In this document: piece by piece, positions 21,901-33,261 of the stretch
How positions within the stretch are numbered: the first letter of the stretch is position 1
Layout: every line of letters begins with the position of its first letter
Source: Perkinsus chesapeaki
Taxonomy: Eukaryota; Perkinsozoa; Perkinsida; Perkinsidae
Direction: 5' to 3'
DNA length: 64,000 nucleotides
Assembly (NCBI GenBank): GCA_013115145.1
Contig: JAAPAO010000107.1
Span: forward strand, 8,148-72,147
Translations under genes and position numbers: made by a program
Notes under the pieces: model-generated
What the model was told of the DNA's origin: nothing
Seen by the model: only the letters and a program-made list of their open reading frames with translations
Databases searched by the model: none

Positions 21901-23962
21901 CTTTAGGCGCAGTTTGTCTAATAGCCTCCCTGTAACCTTCCCTGGAGGCAGCGGCCAGATCACCGATAACTGCTGGGCCGTCAAGTGAGGGCGAAGGTCG
22001 TCCGTGACGGCCTCAACCCTCAATTCAAGCACCTGCCTGGTACAGGCTGTACCGCTTTTATACCAACTGTCATTAAACATCCGAGATAGTATATCACCTA
22101 TGGCTCACCCTGTTGAAGATGACGAGTGGGTCTTGACTACTCGATCCCGGGTGGAAGCTGCGACGGATCCGACCTCTGGGCCAGACTCTGGCCGCCAGAG
22201 GCTCTGTCTTAGGAAGTGAACTGGCTGCGGTTGGTGAAAGCCTCGACCTTGATTGCGTAAAGCTCGGCAGAGAATGTCGCGTTCCGAAATGAAAGTACTC
22301 TGATGGGCAATTCGCCGTTGACTCTTGATATTCTCTGACCCAAATGACCCAGTTCGCTTTGCATTCCCTTGTTGATGCATCATCTGAACTACGTTCATGG
22401 CTCTAACTGACGAAGATATCCAACAAATCAAGGATGCTACTTTCCCGGCACCTGTCCATCATGTACAAGCTAGCTGCCTTGACAGCGACCCCTCATCTTG
22501 AGACGCTGTCTTCATCTACCTTAACGCCATGGCTGAGATCCGGCCATTCACTACGGCTAATTAGTCCAGACACTTAGTCGGGAACTAAGTTTCCTGTTGG
22601 GTTCCGAGCAGATACGATCGATCACCCAAGATCGGTGCGATCTTGCTCACTCATAGACTTAACACATTCACAGCCTAAGTCTATCAGACGCAAAATTCGT
22701 GCGGTTGTAGGGTTTTTTGGGCGCATGAGAATTTGTACTGTAAGTTTGATTTAGTTTCATACGTTCAGGAGTGCTCCATAGGGATATAAAGCCTACTAAT
22801 ATTCTGCTCACCTCCGATCCCGATCGTGCTGCTCGTATGGATGGTTCCCATTACACTTTAAATGGTGGATGCAAAGGCCTTCGAGCTATGGTTAGCGACT
22901 TCGGTACGGCTGAGCTGGCTGGAGGAGGAGGGGATGCTTCGGAGTCCCATACGGGCTTTACTGGTAAGTCACATTAAATGATTCGGCTCCTGTGTTGTCG
23001 GAGTACATGCCTAACAGTATACTTATTTAGTATTACTAAAGTATGCGTACTCGATATTGTAACTCTCACGTCCCTGGTAGCACACCACATTACAACTTGG
23101 CGATTGGAAAGAATATCATTGGATTTAAGTGGCCTTCCGTCAGGCACAGTTGAGTTCACCGCACCCGAAGTCCTTCGGGCAGCCTTCCTCGATCCTAAGA
23201 GCGTTGCTTATGATGAGCGGTGTGATATGTGGTCACTCGGTATTGTCCTCTATGCCATGTGCTACAATCGGGTAAGATCCCATTTTGCAGATGGTATCTT
23301 ATATATTCCCACTCGGCGATACCCTTCTTGGGGCCATAATTTCATACTGTAACTGTTGGACGTTCCAGGGCTTCCAGGGCTGAGGAATGGTAGCGATCTC
23401 ACTACTGTTCAGGTGCCAGTATATGACAGTGATCCTCAGAAATGTGCCGAGTTGATAAGAGATTGTGTAAGTGTTATTCTAGGCAATGACCACTATTAAA
23501 ATACCCCGTAGGAGGACCTTCGTTAATACATTTAAATTTACCATACAATTGTATCATTAAAATGGTCGTTATGCAAACACTTGTGAACTTCGAACTCAGC
23601 CTAATGTGCAGAAATACTCGGAGTAAAATGCGAGAAAGTGCACCATGCTTAATATCCGAATGGATGGTAGTTGAACTGAAAAATGCTTTTTCCCTCTGAA
23701 AAAAGCTGTTTTTTGAGCTTTCTTTCCCCCTCAGCACACTGCTTTAACCGGCCCTTCTAACCATGCTTCACGGGGTGATTTGCCAATGATGATCCAGGCC
23801 TTAACGCAGGTAAGTTTGTAGTGTTGCAAGGTTGAAATACTTACCGAATGAACTCGGAATTTTCAGCCTGATCCCCGTCGGCGCCCGAACTGTGATGACG
23901 TGCTTGGCCAGCCGCTGGTGAAGGCTATTGCAGAGCAGGTGGCGCATCTAGCGTTCAACTGA
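18921..23962 (+). CDS. IKS1-like protein kinase, many exons
   Basis: Exon pieces, all plus strand: 18921-19063 (EAIVLYDMASKQLVSR), 19222-19374 (HCPLCNQRI Cys motif), about 19400-19700 (with a hydrophobic stretch LLLLALLYYLPSG), about 19890-20090 (ending NNGYYERFFKV), 20415-20482 (glycine loop GAGSFGTVYHCEHVIDG), 20527-20608 (DYAVKKVPVG, catalytic Lys), 21011-21080 (VKTLERIAAHPNIVSYKHSW), about 21130-21230 (SYCDGGSLADKIFG), about 21470-21690 (IWQWFIDITRGLQHLHHLG), 22770-22963 (HRDIKPTNILL and SDFGTAEL), about 23130-23272 (GTVEFTAPEVL, CDMWSLGIVLYAMCYNR), about 23370-23468, 23735-23811 and 23867-23962 (DPRRRPNCDDVL, stop). The CPLC motif, NYF stretch and YYERFFKV lead-in match the IKS1 kinase family. 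Catalytic Lys, HRD and DFG are intact. Confidence 0.8.
21690..22769 (+). other. Large intron inside the kinase catalytic domain
   Basis: It separates HLHHLG from VLHRDIKP and splices cleanly (TTTAG then GTGGGA donor; acceptor TTCAG). At about 1.08 kb it is roughly 20 times longer than the usual introns here. No coding region, repeat or transposon ends were recognised inside it. Confidence 0.6.
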
Positions 23963-24516
23963 AGAAGCTGGTTTTTTATTACAATAACATCGCCGTGTTG
24001 ATCGATTGACCGCGAATGTACTCTGATTTTCTCGTATGATCTCTCCGAGTGTATAATTATGTGAGCCGGAAGAGTTTAGTCGCCTGTTGTTGTTGACGGC
24101 GATATTTTGAGTCTGATACCATTGGTTGATATTGCATCCTTGGAGGTCTCTCCTGTGTATACATTGTCGTTTTTTACTCAAGGATAACAAGGTCGTGTTT
24201 GCAAGCAGCTCTGGCCGGACTTAGCTATTATTTTACATAGAGCTATGACATCTATAACATTTCGATAACCGATTCACAGGCGATCGGACTTTTCTATGGC
24301 ATATGAGGTATGTTATTCAACAGCCCTATCGGCAATGCACTCATACGTACCCGTACGTTGCAATCACTTGCATGAAAGGCTACCTACCACAATGCCACTC
24401 TATCCTCCGCACTGCTTATTATACGATCGCTTGGAATACAACTACTCATGTTGGGGTAATGCCGGTTGTCCCTTTTTCTGTGAGGGGATTAAAAAGCGTA
24501 GTTTTCTTTTTGTTAT

Positions 24517-25710
24517 ATGAGTCAACAAGGGGCGGAGAGTCAGGCTCGGGGATTGCTGAAGGACCTGCAGCCTTCAAGAGCAGTCCAACGCATATTGGAT
24601 GGTCTTGGAGATGACGAGATCGATGCTGACTTGGTGGGAAGGGTATGCGCGAAGCTACGGCGGGAGGAAGATAGCAGAGTGCAGTGCGTTGGAGTGGGGC
24701 ATATACTCAGGATGGTTGCCAGTGACCACAAGCCTATTATTGGAAACGTTGGTGTAGGATACAGGGATCGAACCTGCGACCTCTACGATTGGCACTTTCA
24801 GTACCTATTGCCGCCGCTGTTGAAGACAGTAACCGATCCCTCCCTCACCGATGAAGTGGGCGAAGCTGTGAAGTAACAAGCTATTCCTTCTGCGTGAAAT
24901 GACAGCTTCCTGGGGGGGTTTAGGTTTGATGCCTTTCGCAGCATGGAAAAGTTGCTGCAACTAGCATTACGAGCTGAACTGGAGCGCTTTGAGGTAAGTC
25001 TCGAAGACGGTAAGACATTTTGATCTGTTGTGAGTGGGCTGTCAGGTCCCTTTGATTGACGCGCTACACAACCGCACGAGCCCGTTGATCACCGGAGACT
25101 CTCCCAGTGTTATAGAAATCGCACAAGCTAGGAGCTACTGTCGATGTAGGCCGGGAAAATATCTTTTGGTCTGAGCTCCTCCTGGTCATTTCTTTCAGGT
25201 CTGACGTCCTTGGCAGTTAGACTTCCTTCATCTCGAGAGGCTACGACAAGTCGGCTGCTGCAGTATATATCTCTGGCTCGTCCAGGAGTCATCGACGAGA
25301 CTTGCGTTGATTTGGAAGCTTTGATGGCGGCGGATAAGGACGCCAGAGGCCGGCATCTCACCCGTTGGATGATATTGTGTCTTTCGCAAGTGGAGATCGC
25401 TAAGGACCGCGAAGACTGTGATTTGGCATTGCATATTTTGTTGAAGCTGACGGAGCCTTGTGTGCGAACTAGGATAGAGTTTTACTTGGATGACATTGTG
25501 TTGCGGCTGTTGATCTCTTTTTGTCGGTTCGGTTCCACTCCCACGCTCACGCGGTGCTTGGAGGAACTGAGGGCAGCCTCGGATGAAAAGGTCTGGCACG
25601 ACGCGGTCACGGATGTCCTCGAGCGATATGGCGATGAGTATGAGCGAGTTGGTGATTTTGCCGCTTTAATTCGAGCTATTCCTTCTCCAACTATCACACT
25701 TGTTTCCTGA
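24517..25710 (+). CDS. Helical hypothetical protein, several exons
   Basis: Exon segments: 24517-about 24752 (helical and charged, from MSQQGAESQARGLL), about 24803-24876 (YLLPPLLKTV), about 24950-25010 (LLQLALRAELERFE) and 25210-25710 (ALMAADKDARGRHLTRW through the stop after PSPTITLVS). A 51-nt intron at about 24752-24802 removes a tRNA T-arm-like sequence and restores a natural-looking protein. Long amphipathic helices suggest an armadillo/HEAT-like scaffold, but no repeat consensus is clear and the family is not recognised. The internal junctions near 24880-25210 are unresolved. Confidence 0.5.
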
Positions 25711-26239
25711 GCCTATCGGCTCTGCGTTGAGTAGTAGCGCCTTTGGATATAATAGACAGCTGCTCGTCCTGGCAGGATGGTCCTACAAACGGTTCCTCAC
25801 TTGTTGGTGACGAGTTGTTGGAAATAGGGCCAGGCGCCGTTGGATAACTTTACATCATCAGAACTCGTTTGTAGAGTGCTTCTCCATGTGAAGCTGTAGT
25901 TATAGGTCTATACTGTAATGAAACTGAACGATTAGTTTAGTTGAAATTAAACTACTAATGTATGTATTTTGTAAACATTTATACATGAAGTCACAGCGGC
26001 TTATCACCTACATAGTGTGTGAAGGGTTAAGACCGAGGAAGATAGGATAGTTGTCTCGGATGAAGGCGTCCATAAAACAATTATTCAATCGTCATTTGTG
26101 GCGTATGGTGTTCGGGTATTGTTTTGTGTACCCAAGTTTTAATGGGTCTCGTTTGCAGTGCACCGAGCGGCCCCGTTAGAGAACTCGCTCGTTTTATTGT
26201 AGAGTTGAATGAGCCGTGCGTCCGATTAGTTTTTAGAGT

Positions 26240-27768
26240 ATGTCTGACCGTGAAGGCGGAGGGCCCTCGGACCATGCCAGATCTTCTGACGCTCTCCTGG
26301 GAGGCTCGTCAACGGCTGCTGTCCACCACCGTCACCTAGAGCACAACCCGCCGGCTACCATTCTCCGAACCCTTTCCCAAGCTTTTACCGGTCACGCCCA
26401 TCACCCCGCTGGATCGGGTCGAAATGTAAGATTTTCTTCATTATTTCATTGCATTATCATCCTCAGACGCCTGCTGTGTCCCGTGAAGGCACAGCGTCAT
26501 TAGGTTCCCCACCGGACCCTAACCGTCTTACACGGTATTTCCACGCGATATCTTCTTCTGCAATATGATCACATTTCAGGAGGGAACGACAGCGGCTGGT
26601 GCGTGGCAATTTGGCGGAAGCGTTAGCGACATCTTGTACGGTGTTGGTGACAGTAAGTGTAGTTAGTCCGCCGCTACTAGTTTTTACGATGCTTAATCTT
26701 TCAGGTCGCTGTCTTTGTCCTTGTCGTTGTGTATGCGATGTACCTTTACCTCTGGGCTTGGGCTATCTGGATAGTCCTCACAAATGACAGGAAAGTACGT
26801 TACGTAACAGAACGGAGCTTCCGTTCTTCGCCTCCTATCAGCTGCTATCGGCTGCTCTTTTGTAGCTGGAGTGTGACGTGCCCTTGATGATGTGGTTGGA
26901 AGTGTACATGCTGACCTCCTTATTTCGAGGTGTGTTACAGCGCATGGTCGAGACAGCGTATCTGAGGATCTCCTACGGCCAAGACTGGCAGCTCCATGGT
27001 GAGCCGGTCTCCATCTTAACCTTCATATCCTCACTCAGCAAACGATGATCCTGTGAAGCTCGTATTGCTCAAGGGTTTCTTGAACCTCTTTTTTCCGGCC
27101 TGGCTGATCTACGGTCAAACTCTGATAGCGACTTCTCACACATGCTCCTCTACGGACTCTTCGTTGTAATTGCCACTGTTGTATATAGCTCCATCCGCTT
27201 GATTTAAAGGTACACGTGTTCAGCCTGGTTCATCGCAGTGGGCCTTACGATATGGTGCGGATTCGGGATCGTTGCATTGTTTGGTGCGACTTTTCTACTG
27301 TGGATGGTAGGCATACGTTTGCTCAACGGTATCCCAGATTAGTTGTACGTGTTGTGTGATCAGGTCCGTACGGGACGGTTGCGTGTGAAACAAGGAGCGT
27401 CGGCAGACGTGATTGATAAAATCCCAAGTGTTCAGTAAGCCCACAACATTTTTCCACTCCCTAGGAAATTGCGCAGGTACGATCCGAATCTTTTCACTGA
27501 TGATCAAAATGCTTTGGACGCCGACCATCCACTGAATGAATGCTCCATTTGTTTTCAGAACTACTCGGACTCTTCTGATGAGATCAAGCGTAGGCTAACC
27601 CTCCATCATCCCCAGGCAATTTGCTGTGTTTCAGATACGCCGTGTAACCATTATTTTCATAAAGATTGTCTGTCCCATTGGCTGAATACAGCTACGACAT
27701 GTCCACTTTGCCGGTTTGACTTGGAAGACCATTACCATGGCGTCCATCCAGGTCCAGATAATGTATAG
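26240..27768 (+). CDS. Multi-pass membrane RING-H2 protein, several exons
   Basis: The start is the ATG at 26240 (MSDREGGGPSDHARSSD). Exon segments follow with canonical GT-AG junctions: to about 26425; about 26465-26530; about 26580-26790, which encodes a hydrophobic helix (VAVFVLVVVYAMYLYLWAWA once the intron at about 26650-26705 is removed); about 26870-27000 (LMMWLEVYMLTSLFRG); about 27045-27115 (LVLLKGFLNLFFPAWLIYG); about 27220-27305 (WFIAVGLTIWCGFGIVALFG); and the last exon about 27465-27768. The C-terminal RING-H2 has CSIC, CNHYFHKDC and CPLC, i.e. all eight ligands with normal late spacing. About four membrane helices before a cytosolic RING suggests an endomembrane E3 ligase. It is not closely related to the three RING paralogues at 10.8-14.7 kb. 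Confidence 0.7.
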
Positions 27769-28435
27769 CTGCTACCCTGCTTCTAGTAACGGTTGTAACC
27801 TTTATGCTAACAGTCACTCTCATCTACAGTCTTCTGAGCTCCAACAGAGTGTAGTGCTTGTCAATTAGCCTTATATCCTCAAATACATGGCAACGACGTA
27901 GCCACTGAGGTTATCCCTTTGAGATACCGAGGTTGCATGCTGAAAGCGAGCATTCGCCTGAGTGATTGTTGGCCTTGCATCAAAATCCCAGTACATCGTA
28001 TTCACGAGTTCTCTGATTCACGAGTTCCCTGAAGTTAGGCTAGAACAGGTACTCCTGTACGCGGGCTCAATGCGACAGGTAAAACTATCAGCCAGAAGCC
28101 ACGGTTGAGCGCATCCAGTTACTTCGCGCAGTTACCATGGCCACTCTCGCTAAAGACTATTTGTTCAGTCACAGTACCGCGCGGGAGACCGGCGTTAAGG
28201 CTCATCTAACCTGACCTATTTGTGGCCCGTCGCCGCCCCAATTTGTTGGCCTTGAATGTGTTATAACTAACAACTACTAACCAAACAACTCGACTTCAGT
28301 GTACCCTGAACTCACTGAGCGAAACGATTCAGACACATGAGTTATCATATTGAAACTGTTCGCCTGAAAAGGTGCACCATCGATGAAGGAAATTCATAAA
28401 TAAATGACTAAGGAGCACTCCTTGAAATAATAGAA
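27769..28435. other. Convergent intergenic region
   Basis: It lies between the plus-strand RING gene and the minus-strand subtilase. No coding frame, RNA gene or repeat recognised. Confidence 0.5.
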
Positions 28436-29521
28436 CTATCTTGATAACACCTTCTCCACAGCCGCGCCAGCATCAATCAATCCAAATGGAAGGGTAACTC
28501 TCGGAGTGAGTTGAATACCCTTCCTAGAGGTACTCTTGATGATTTGTTTGACTTCAACGGGAGACAGATTAGGGTTGAGACTGTAAAGCATTGCAGCCAC
28601 ACCCACAACGATGGCAGATGCTGCTGAAGTCTTATAGGCGACACCATAGTGCATAACATCGTTGTTGTATGTAGTAAAAATTTTGTCACCTGGTGCAGCA
28701 ATGTCCACGCAATCTCCAAAGTTCGAGAACCCTTCCAACTTCATTTCAGTCCTTTCTGTCGCAGCCACACATAACATTCCACGTAGTCGCTCAGTTAGAG
28801 CGCATGGATATCTCTTATCTTCGGTGATATTAGTCGCATTATTTCCAGCGGTCACGATAACGAGCATTCCTGCTGCTATCGCTTGCTCAATCTTTTCTGC
28901 TAACTGTGGTAACGGTTCAGTGCCAGAAAAGGGCAAATGGATCACTTTAATATTACTTGCATCCTTCTTGTTAATGGCGTATTCTACCGCGTTGGCATAG
29001 ACCCCATCAGTCCATTGGTCTTCCATGGAGATCGGCATAATGTTAACAAGGTTCGTGACACCAGCAATACCGATAGAATTATTGGTAGTAGCGCCAAATA
29101 TACCGGCCATCGACGTACCATGCCCATGCTTGTCAGGAGTATTGGTAGTTTTGTCAATGACATTATAACCCTTGACAAGACTTCCGACTAGGTCGGGATG
29201 GTCTGGTTTAACTCCGGTATCTAATGAGGCTACTGTAACTCTCTTCCGTGATGGGACCGATGCCATGCGCCTCCACGCTGACGGTATACCAACAAAATTA
29301 AAGTATGGTTCCTGATCGTCGTAGAAGGGGTCGTTTACAGGGGGACCATTTTCGATACCGACTCCAACTCCCCGTGCTTGTCGAATAGCCACTATTGTGG
29401 AGAAGGGGTACACCAGGAAGAATAAGCGGGAGCGTAAATTTAGCCCATTCATGGCAACTAGAATTATGTGTAAATTATGCGAGTTATTATGAGGCCTTAG
29501 CCGTGACGCTCCACGCGCCAT
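28436..29521 (-). CDS. Secreted subtilisin-like serine protease (S8), copy 1
   Basis: Single exon. The frame allows 361 codons, but the Met about 24 codons in (at 29452), directly before NLRSRLFFLVYPFSTIVAI, is the better start because it places a signal peptide at the N-terminus. The triad is Asp in SLDTGVKPDHPDL, His in HGHGTSMAG and Ser in KTSAASAIVVG; the oxyanion Asn is in VTAGNN. Only about 45 residues separate the signal peptide from the catalytic core, too few for the usual I9 propeptide. The Gly before the active-site Thr-Ser is replaced by Lys (YKTSA), unlike the GTS of its paralogues. It is one of six related loci in 23 kb. Extracellular proteolysis is the likely role, since related Perkinsus proteases are secreted. 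Confidence 0.9.
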   Translation of the reverse strand: MARGASRLRPHNNSHNLHIILVAMNGLNLRSRLFFLVYPFSTIVAIRQARGVGVGIENGPPVNDPFYDDQEPYFNFVGIPSAWRRMASVPSRKRVTVASLDTGVKPDHPDLVGSLVKGYNVIDKTTNTPDKHGHGTSMAGIFGATTNNSIGIAGVTNLVNIMPISMEDQWTDGVYANAVEYAINKKDASNIKVIHLPFSGTEPLPQLAEKIEQAIAAGMLVIVTAGNNATNITEDKRYPCALTERLRGMLCVAATERTEMKLEGFSNFGDCVDIAAPGDKIFTTYNNDVMHYGVAYKTSAASAIVVGVAAMLYSLNPNLSPVEVKQIIKSTSRKGIQLTPRVTLPFGLIDAGAAVEKVLSR

Positions 29522-31598
29522 GCTGTCTATTTGATCTATTTAAGCATAGCCCGTCCATTCCCCTGATGCTACTCTTTGATATCGTTTCATCCCATCCCTC
29601 GGAAATAAACCCTAGACTATTGCGTTCGTCAACCCATGTCCTACAATCTGGTAGCAGCTCCTTGCTATGGTCGACGCTCCCTCACGATATACTTCACTAT
29701 CTGCCCGGTTAGGTTGTACGCGCAGTTGAACGTATCGACAACGCAATAGTGTCTTTTATTCTTCTCAAGCAGTAACCGTATCCGGGCATCTTCCGGGCGG
29801 CATAGGGTGGGCGGGATAAACCGAGAGCACGGTGCAACTAGGGCGAGTCTCTCACGCAGATGACCGGCCCCTCTAGTAGACTTGTTGTAGGATTCTGCGC
29901 AGTCTATGTGCATGTGTGCTATAATAATCTATAGCTAAGCGGCCGGCGCGGTTGGGTATCGCCTGCCCTTGGTGTGTTCTTGGTTATCACTCCTATCTCT
30001 AGCGTGAGCTAACTATCCCTCAAGGTCCCTCCTGTTGTGTTAACGAATCTGAGCCTCTAGTTCTACATCAACTAACTAGTTCACCGAACCCAATAACAGA
30101 CTCTTCGAAACCGTAAGCGCATCACGTTCGCACAACACATAAAATCTCCTCAACGTATGCGCCAGAACCGCTAGAAACAATGGGCGAGTTGCGAGGACCG
30201 ACGGATCGCTAATGGAGGTAGAAGCAGAAAGCTTCGCCGACAACCCCCAACGTCGTAGTGATCCAACGGCGCGTCGCAACTCCCCATGTTTCGCTCAGTC
30301 GAGGGTAGCTCGGGTTGATGCTTAAAATATACGGCAAGCCTTGCCGGGCGAGGCAAGACTTAGTTCGCTGCTTTATTACGACTCGGCTACAGTTCAGCTG
30401 CGAGCAATGCTGGGTTTAGCGAATTACCGCAATTTAGTTGATAATCGTATTTTCCTCTTCCTGACATGGACCGAGTTATAATATATGGCTTTGCCGCGGT
30501 TCAGCGACGTTTTTTAGATTGCGGTGTAGGTTTTGATGGGCCAGGGGCCCTGGCCCAGGGCCATGGACCAAGGCCGTACTATTGTATAATCTGTACACGA
30601 TGATTGTATGATCGATGAGGCGCCGTTCAGTAGCAACCGCTTTTCCCGTAGACTGAGGCTCGATCACGTGAGAAGTGGTTAGTCACTCAACTGCTTGGGA
30701 AGTACTATTTCCATAACAGACGCATAGAGCAGCATCACCCTAAGAGAGGCTCGTATGGTACAGCTTATTCCTGGTAAAATGCGAATTTAGCGTTAGTGCT
30801 CTGTAGGACTTGTTTGGGTACAAGTTTACGCGCCGAATTTGATCGCCTGGGGATCATCGCCGATCTCCTCAGTTGAGTGTCATTGTTCTTTGAACGACGT
30901 CGAGACCCACACATTTTTTCGTATGCTGTCCTCAGTAGTTGACATTAGACTTGCTTACCAGCTGGCTGGTGATATTAGAGCTTAGATACAATCGAGGTAA
31001 TCGTTGAGATATTCTGCGGATTGGACATGTTTCAACAATGGGAAAATCCAAGAAGAGGAAATGATACGCTGTGGTGATACATTGCCTGCCTAAGAACATC
31101 TGAGCACAACTCGCACGCTTGAAGAGGTGACATCATTTCATGGCAGAGGAGCTCGAAACGCCGGCAAGCGAGAATTCAAGCGATCGGACTGGAGCATCTT
31201 AACACGGGATCAAATTCAGAATCTTGTCGGATTGGGGTAGGCAAAATGCTCCAACGCGTATGCTCGATGCGAAAGGCTATGAAGCTCTCAGCGGCACTCT
31301 CTGGGAAGCTTCTTCAGCAATATGAACAGCTTCCGCAGGTTTCTCAGGTACGATGCTAGTTTTTCAGTGTATGACGTACGACAGATAAGTTTCTGCATTG
31401 CTCCATCATCAACGCCTAAGCCATCAATTCAAGAAGAACGGCGGATAAGTTTGGTTGACAGAGAGATAGTGCGCTTCCCTGCTCTGTCGCATACGAACTA
31501 GCTCCACTGGAGTTAGGACACATGCCCTCGTAGGGAGCGCGAGTGACTTTCGCGTTCCCCTACGTTTCTAGGAATAACCACGGGGAGGTCTCTGAGCG
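29522..31598. other. Gene-poor stretch between subtilase loci
   Basis: About 2 kb without a coding frame I can support. It holds a retroelement relic at 29647-29673 and a GC-rich self-complementary stretch of GGCC repeats at about 30537-30575. Nothing else recognised. Confidence 0.4.
29601..29680 (+). mobile_element. Decayed LTR-element junction (LTR end, primer binding site, gag start)
   Basis: TCTGGTAGCAGCTCCT at 29647-29662 is identical to the primer-binding-site region of the complete element at 57721-57736, and is followed by CTATGGTCGAC, close to the gag start CTATGTCGAC. It is preceded by CCTACA, resembling the LTR terminus TTTACA, and by TAAACCCT, also found near that LTR's end. No gag frame survives downstream. 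Confidence 0.45.
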
Positions 31599-32231
31599 CT
31601 ATTCCCGTACTTCTTGATTAATTCTATACGGCCCTGAACTCGCTCCATGACTGGACCTACACGGAGGCTGGAAATATTCCCTCGCAGGAAGCCCGGCGAG
31701 CTCCGTGGGAGTGTCTAATCTCAACGTGTAGTCACCTTCGGAAACAGACCTTTTATCTCTGTGGTGGATGGCGTAGTCTACGCTGTCGCACAAGACTTGC
31801 TCAAAAATTTCAAGTTCCACAGCAATAGGCATGATGTTGACGAGGTCCATGACACCTGCAACACCGAGAGAGTTGTTAATAGTAGCACCAATAACACCAG
31901 ACATTCTTGTACCATGTCCAAACTTGTCAGCGGTATTAGTGGTCTTAGTAACCATATTATAGCCCGGAATAAGATTGACCAGGTCGGGATGGTCTGGTCT
32001 AACTCCAGTATCGACCAGGGCTACAGTAACCTTACTTCTTTTCGCTGGGGCCGAAGCCATACGCTCCCACGCTGTCGGTACGCCAGTGAAACCGAGGTAA
32101 TATTGCTGAAGATGATAAAGAGGGTCGTTCACAGGAAAGTCCTCTGCGAGATCGACCACATCTCGCCCGAACAGTCTAGAAGTTACTATTCTGCTGATGA
32201 CGCAAACGGCAGTGAGAAGGCGGTTACACAT
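31599..32231 (-). pseudogene. Truncated subtilisin-like protease, copy 2
   Basis: The first 130 or so residues follow the paralogues: signal peptide (MCNRLLTAVCVIS), the NDPLY pro-region, Asp in ALVDTGVRPDHPDL and His in FGHGTRMSG. After DYAIHHRDK the family sequence stops, and an unrelated 60-residue tail (SEGDYTLRLDTPTELAG onward) runs to a stop. The oxyanion Asn and catalytic Ser regions are absent, so a protease is impossible. The simplest reading is a deletion of the 3' half fused to downstream sequence. It might still be transcribed, since the 5' half is intact. Confidence 0.85.
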
Positions 32232-32339
32232 GTTTTGAACAAGGAACCAGCTATTTGGGTTTACACTACGTCTCGCTTGTCATGTGAGGGAGCCCCTGTG
32301 ACGCTCCATTACTGGTGAAGGATCCATCGATAGGATGCT

Positions 32340-32960
32340 GTTTGCGATTTGCCTAAAAGAGTAGGATGTCTGTAGCTGTGCGCCACAAACACACCAATGC
32401 TGTTCTTGTTCAACCGGCATACCATGCCTGACAAGTCAGCTTATGTGGTACGGAAAATGTTTGTTGGTCGCGAAGTACGTTGCCACACGAGGTCACCTGC
32501 ATTTACGAAATTCGCTACTCCAGCGGCTGTTCACGTGGCTTTTTTTATAAATTTCAGTTCAAAGATCATCGATCGTGGTCATCCGATTTTGTTCATCCAA
32601 GAGGCTAGGATAAAGGCCAGAAAGCAAAGCCTTAGCGGCTCAACTACTTGACGGTGCATCTGCGTTGCGGAGGGTGAAGTCGCCGATATGGTATCATATG
32701 GAGCGTCTCCATGAATTCGGATTCCTCAGATACGTCGTATCACTCTACCGTGCATGCTTAACGCGATAGGAGGTCGGGTTTCTAGAGCATGAGAATCAGA
32801 GACTAAACGATCGTTGACGCAGGACGCGAGTTGTCTCACCGCTCTGTGAGCATAACAGAGGAGACTCCACGTGAGCCAGTCGTGGAGGACACGGGGACAG
32901 AACAGGCTCGACTGGTGACAGGACTACTGCTCAGTTAATGGTGGTAGGACAATGGACGAG
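32340..32960. repeat. Segmental duplication, copy A (5' flank of subtilase copy 2)
   Basis: Patches match 35160-35815 in the same order, e.g. TTGCCACACGAGGTCAC against TTGCCACACGAAGTCAC, and CTCCACGTGAGCCAGTC followed by GGCTCGACTGGTGACAGGAC in both. Together with the neighbouring protease genes the duplicated unit is at least 1.2-1.7 kb. Confidence 0.75.
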
Positions 32961-33261
32961 TTTCCTATCACCAATGGTACACGAACAAGAGAGTATTTCT
33001 CACCAGCCTCGTGACAATCATCAAGTACTCTCCGAGACAATCATCTCCCGCTTCCGCGTTACCGACGGATCTGTCTAGTATCTGAGTGGCCAAAAGAGAC
33101 ATGCTAACACCAATAAAAGCAGTCAAAGCCACCAGCAGTACAGCAATCATTGAGATACGTTATGTAGTACTCTCTGTACATCGCGATTAACGATTGGAAA
33201 CGGTCGCATGCCATTAGAACGAGTCCGCCGCTTGCACCCCCAAGACTTGGCGATAGGAAGT

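Noticed and set aside
24740-24830. Complete tRNA gene on the minus strand
   Set aside because: Only the T-arm is convincing; no matching 7-bp acceptor 5' strand or D-arm could be found.
30537-30575. GC-rich GGCC repeats as a terminator or element end
   Set aside because: Imperfect self-complementarity, no gene context and no flanking duplication.
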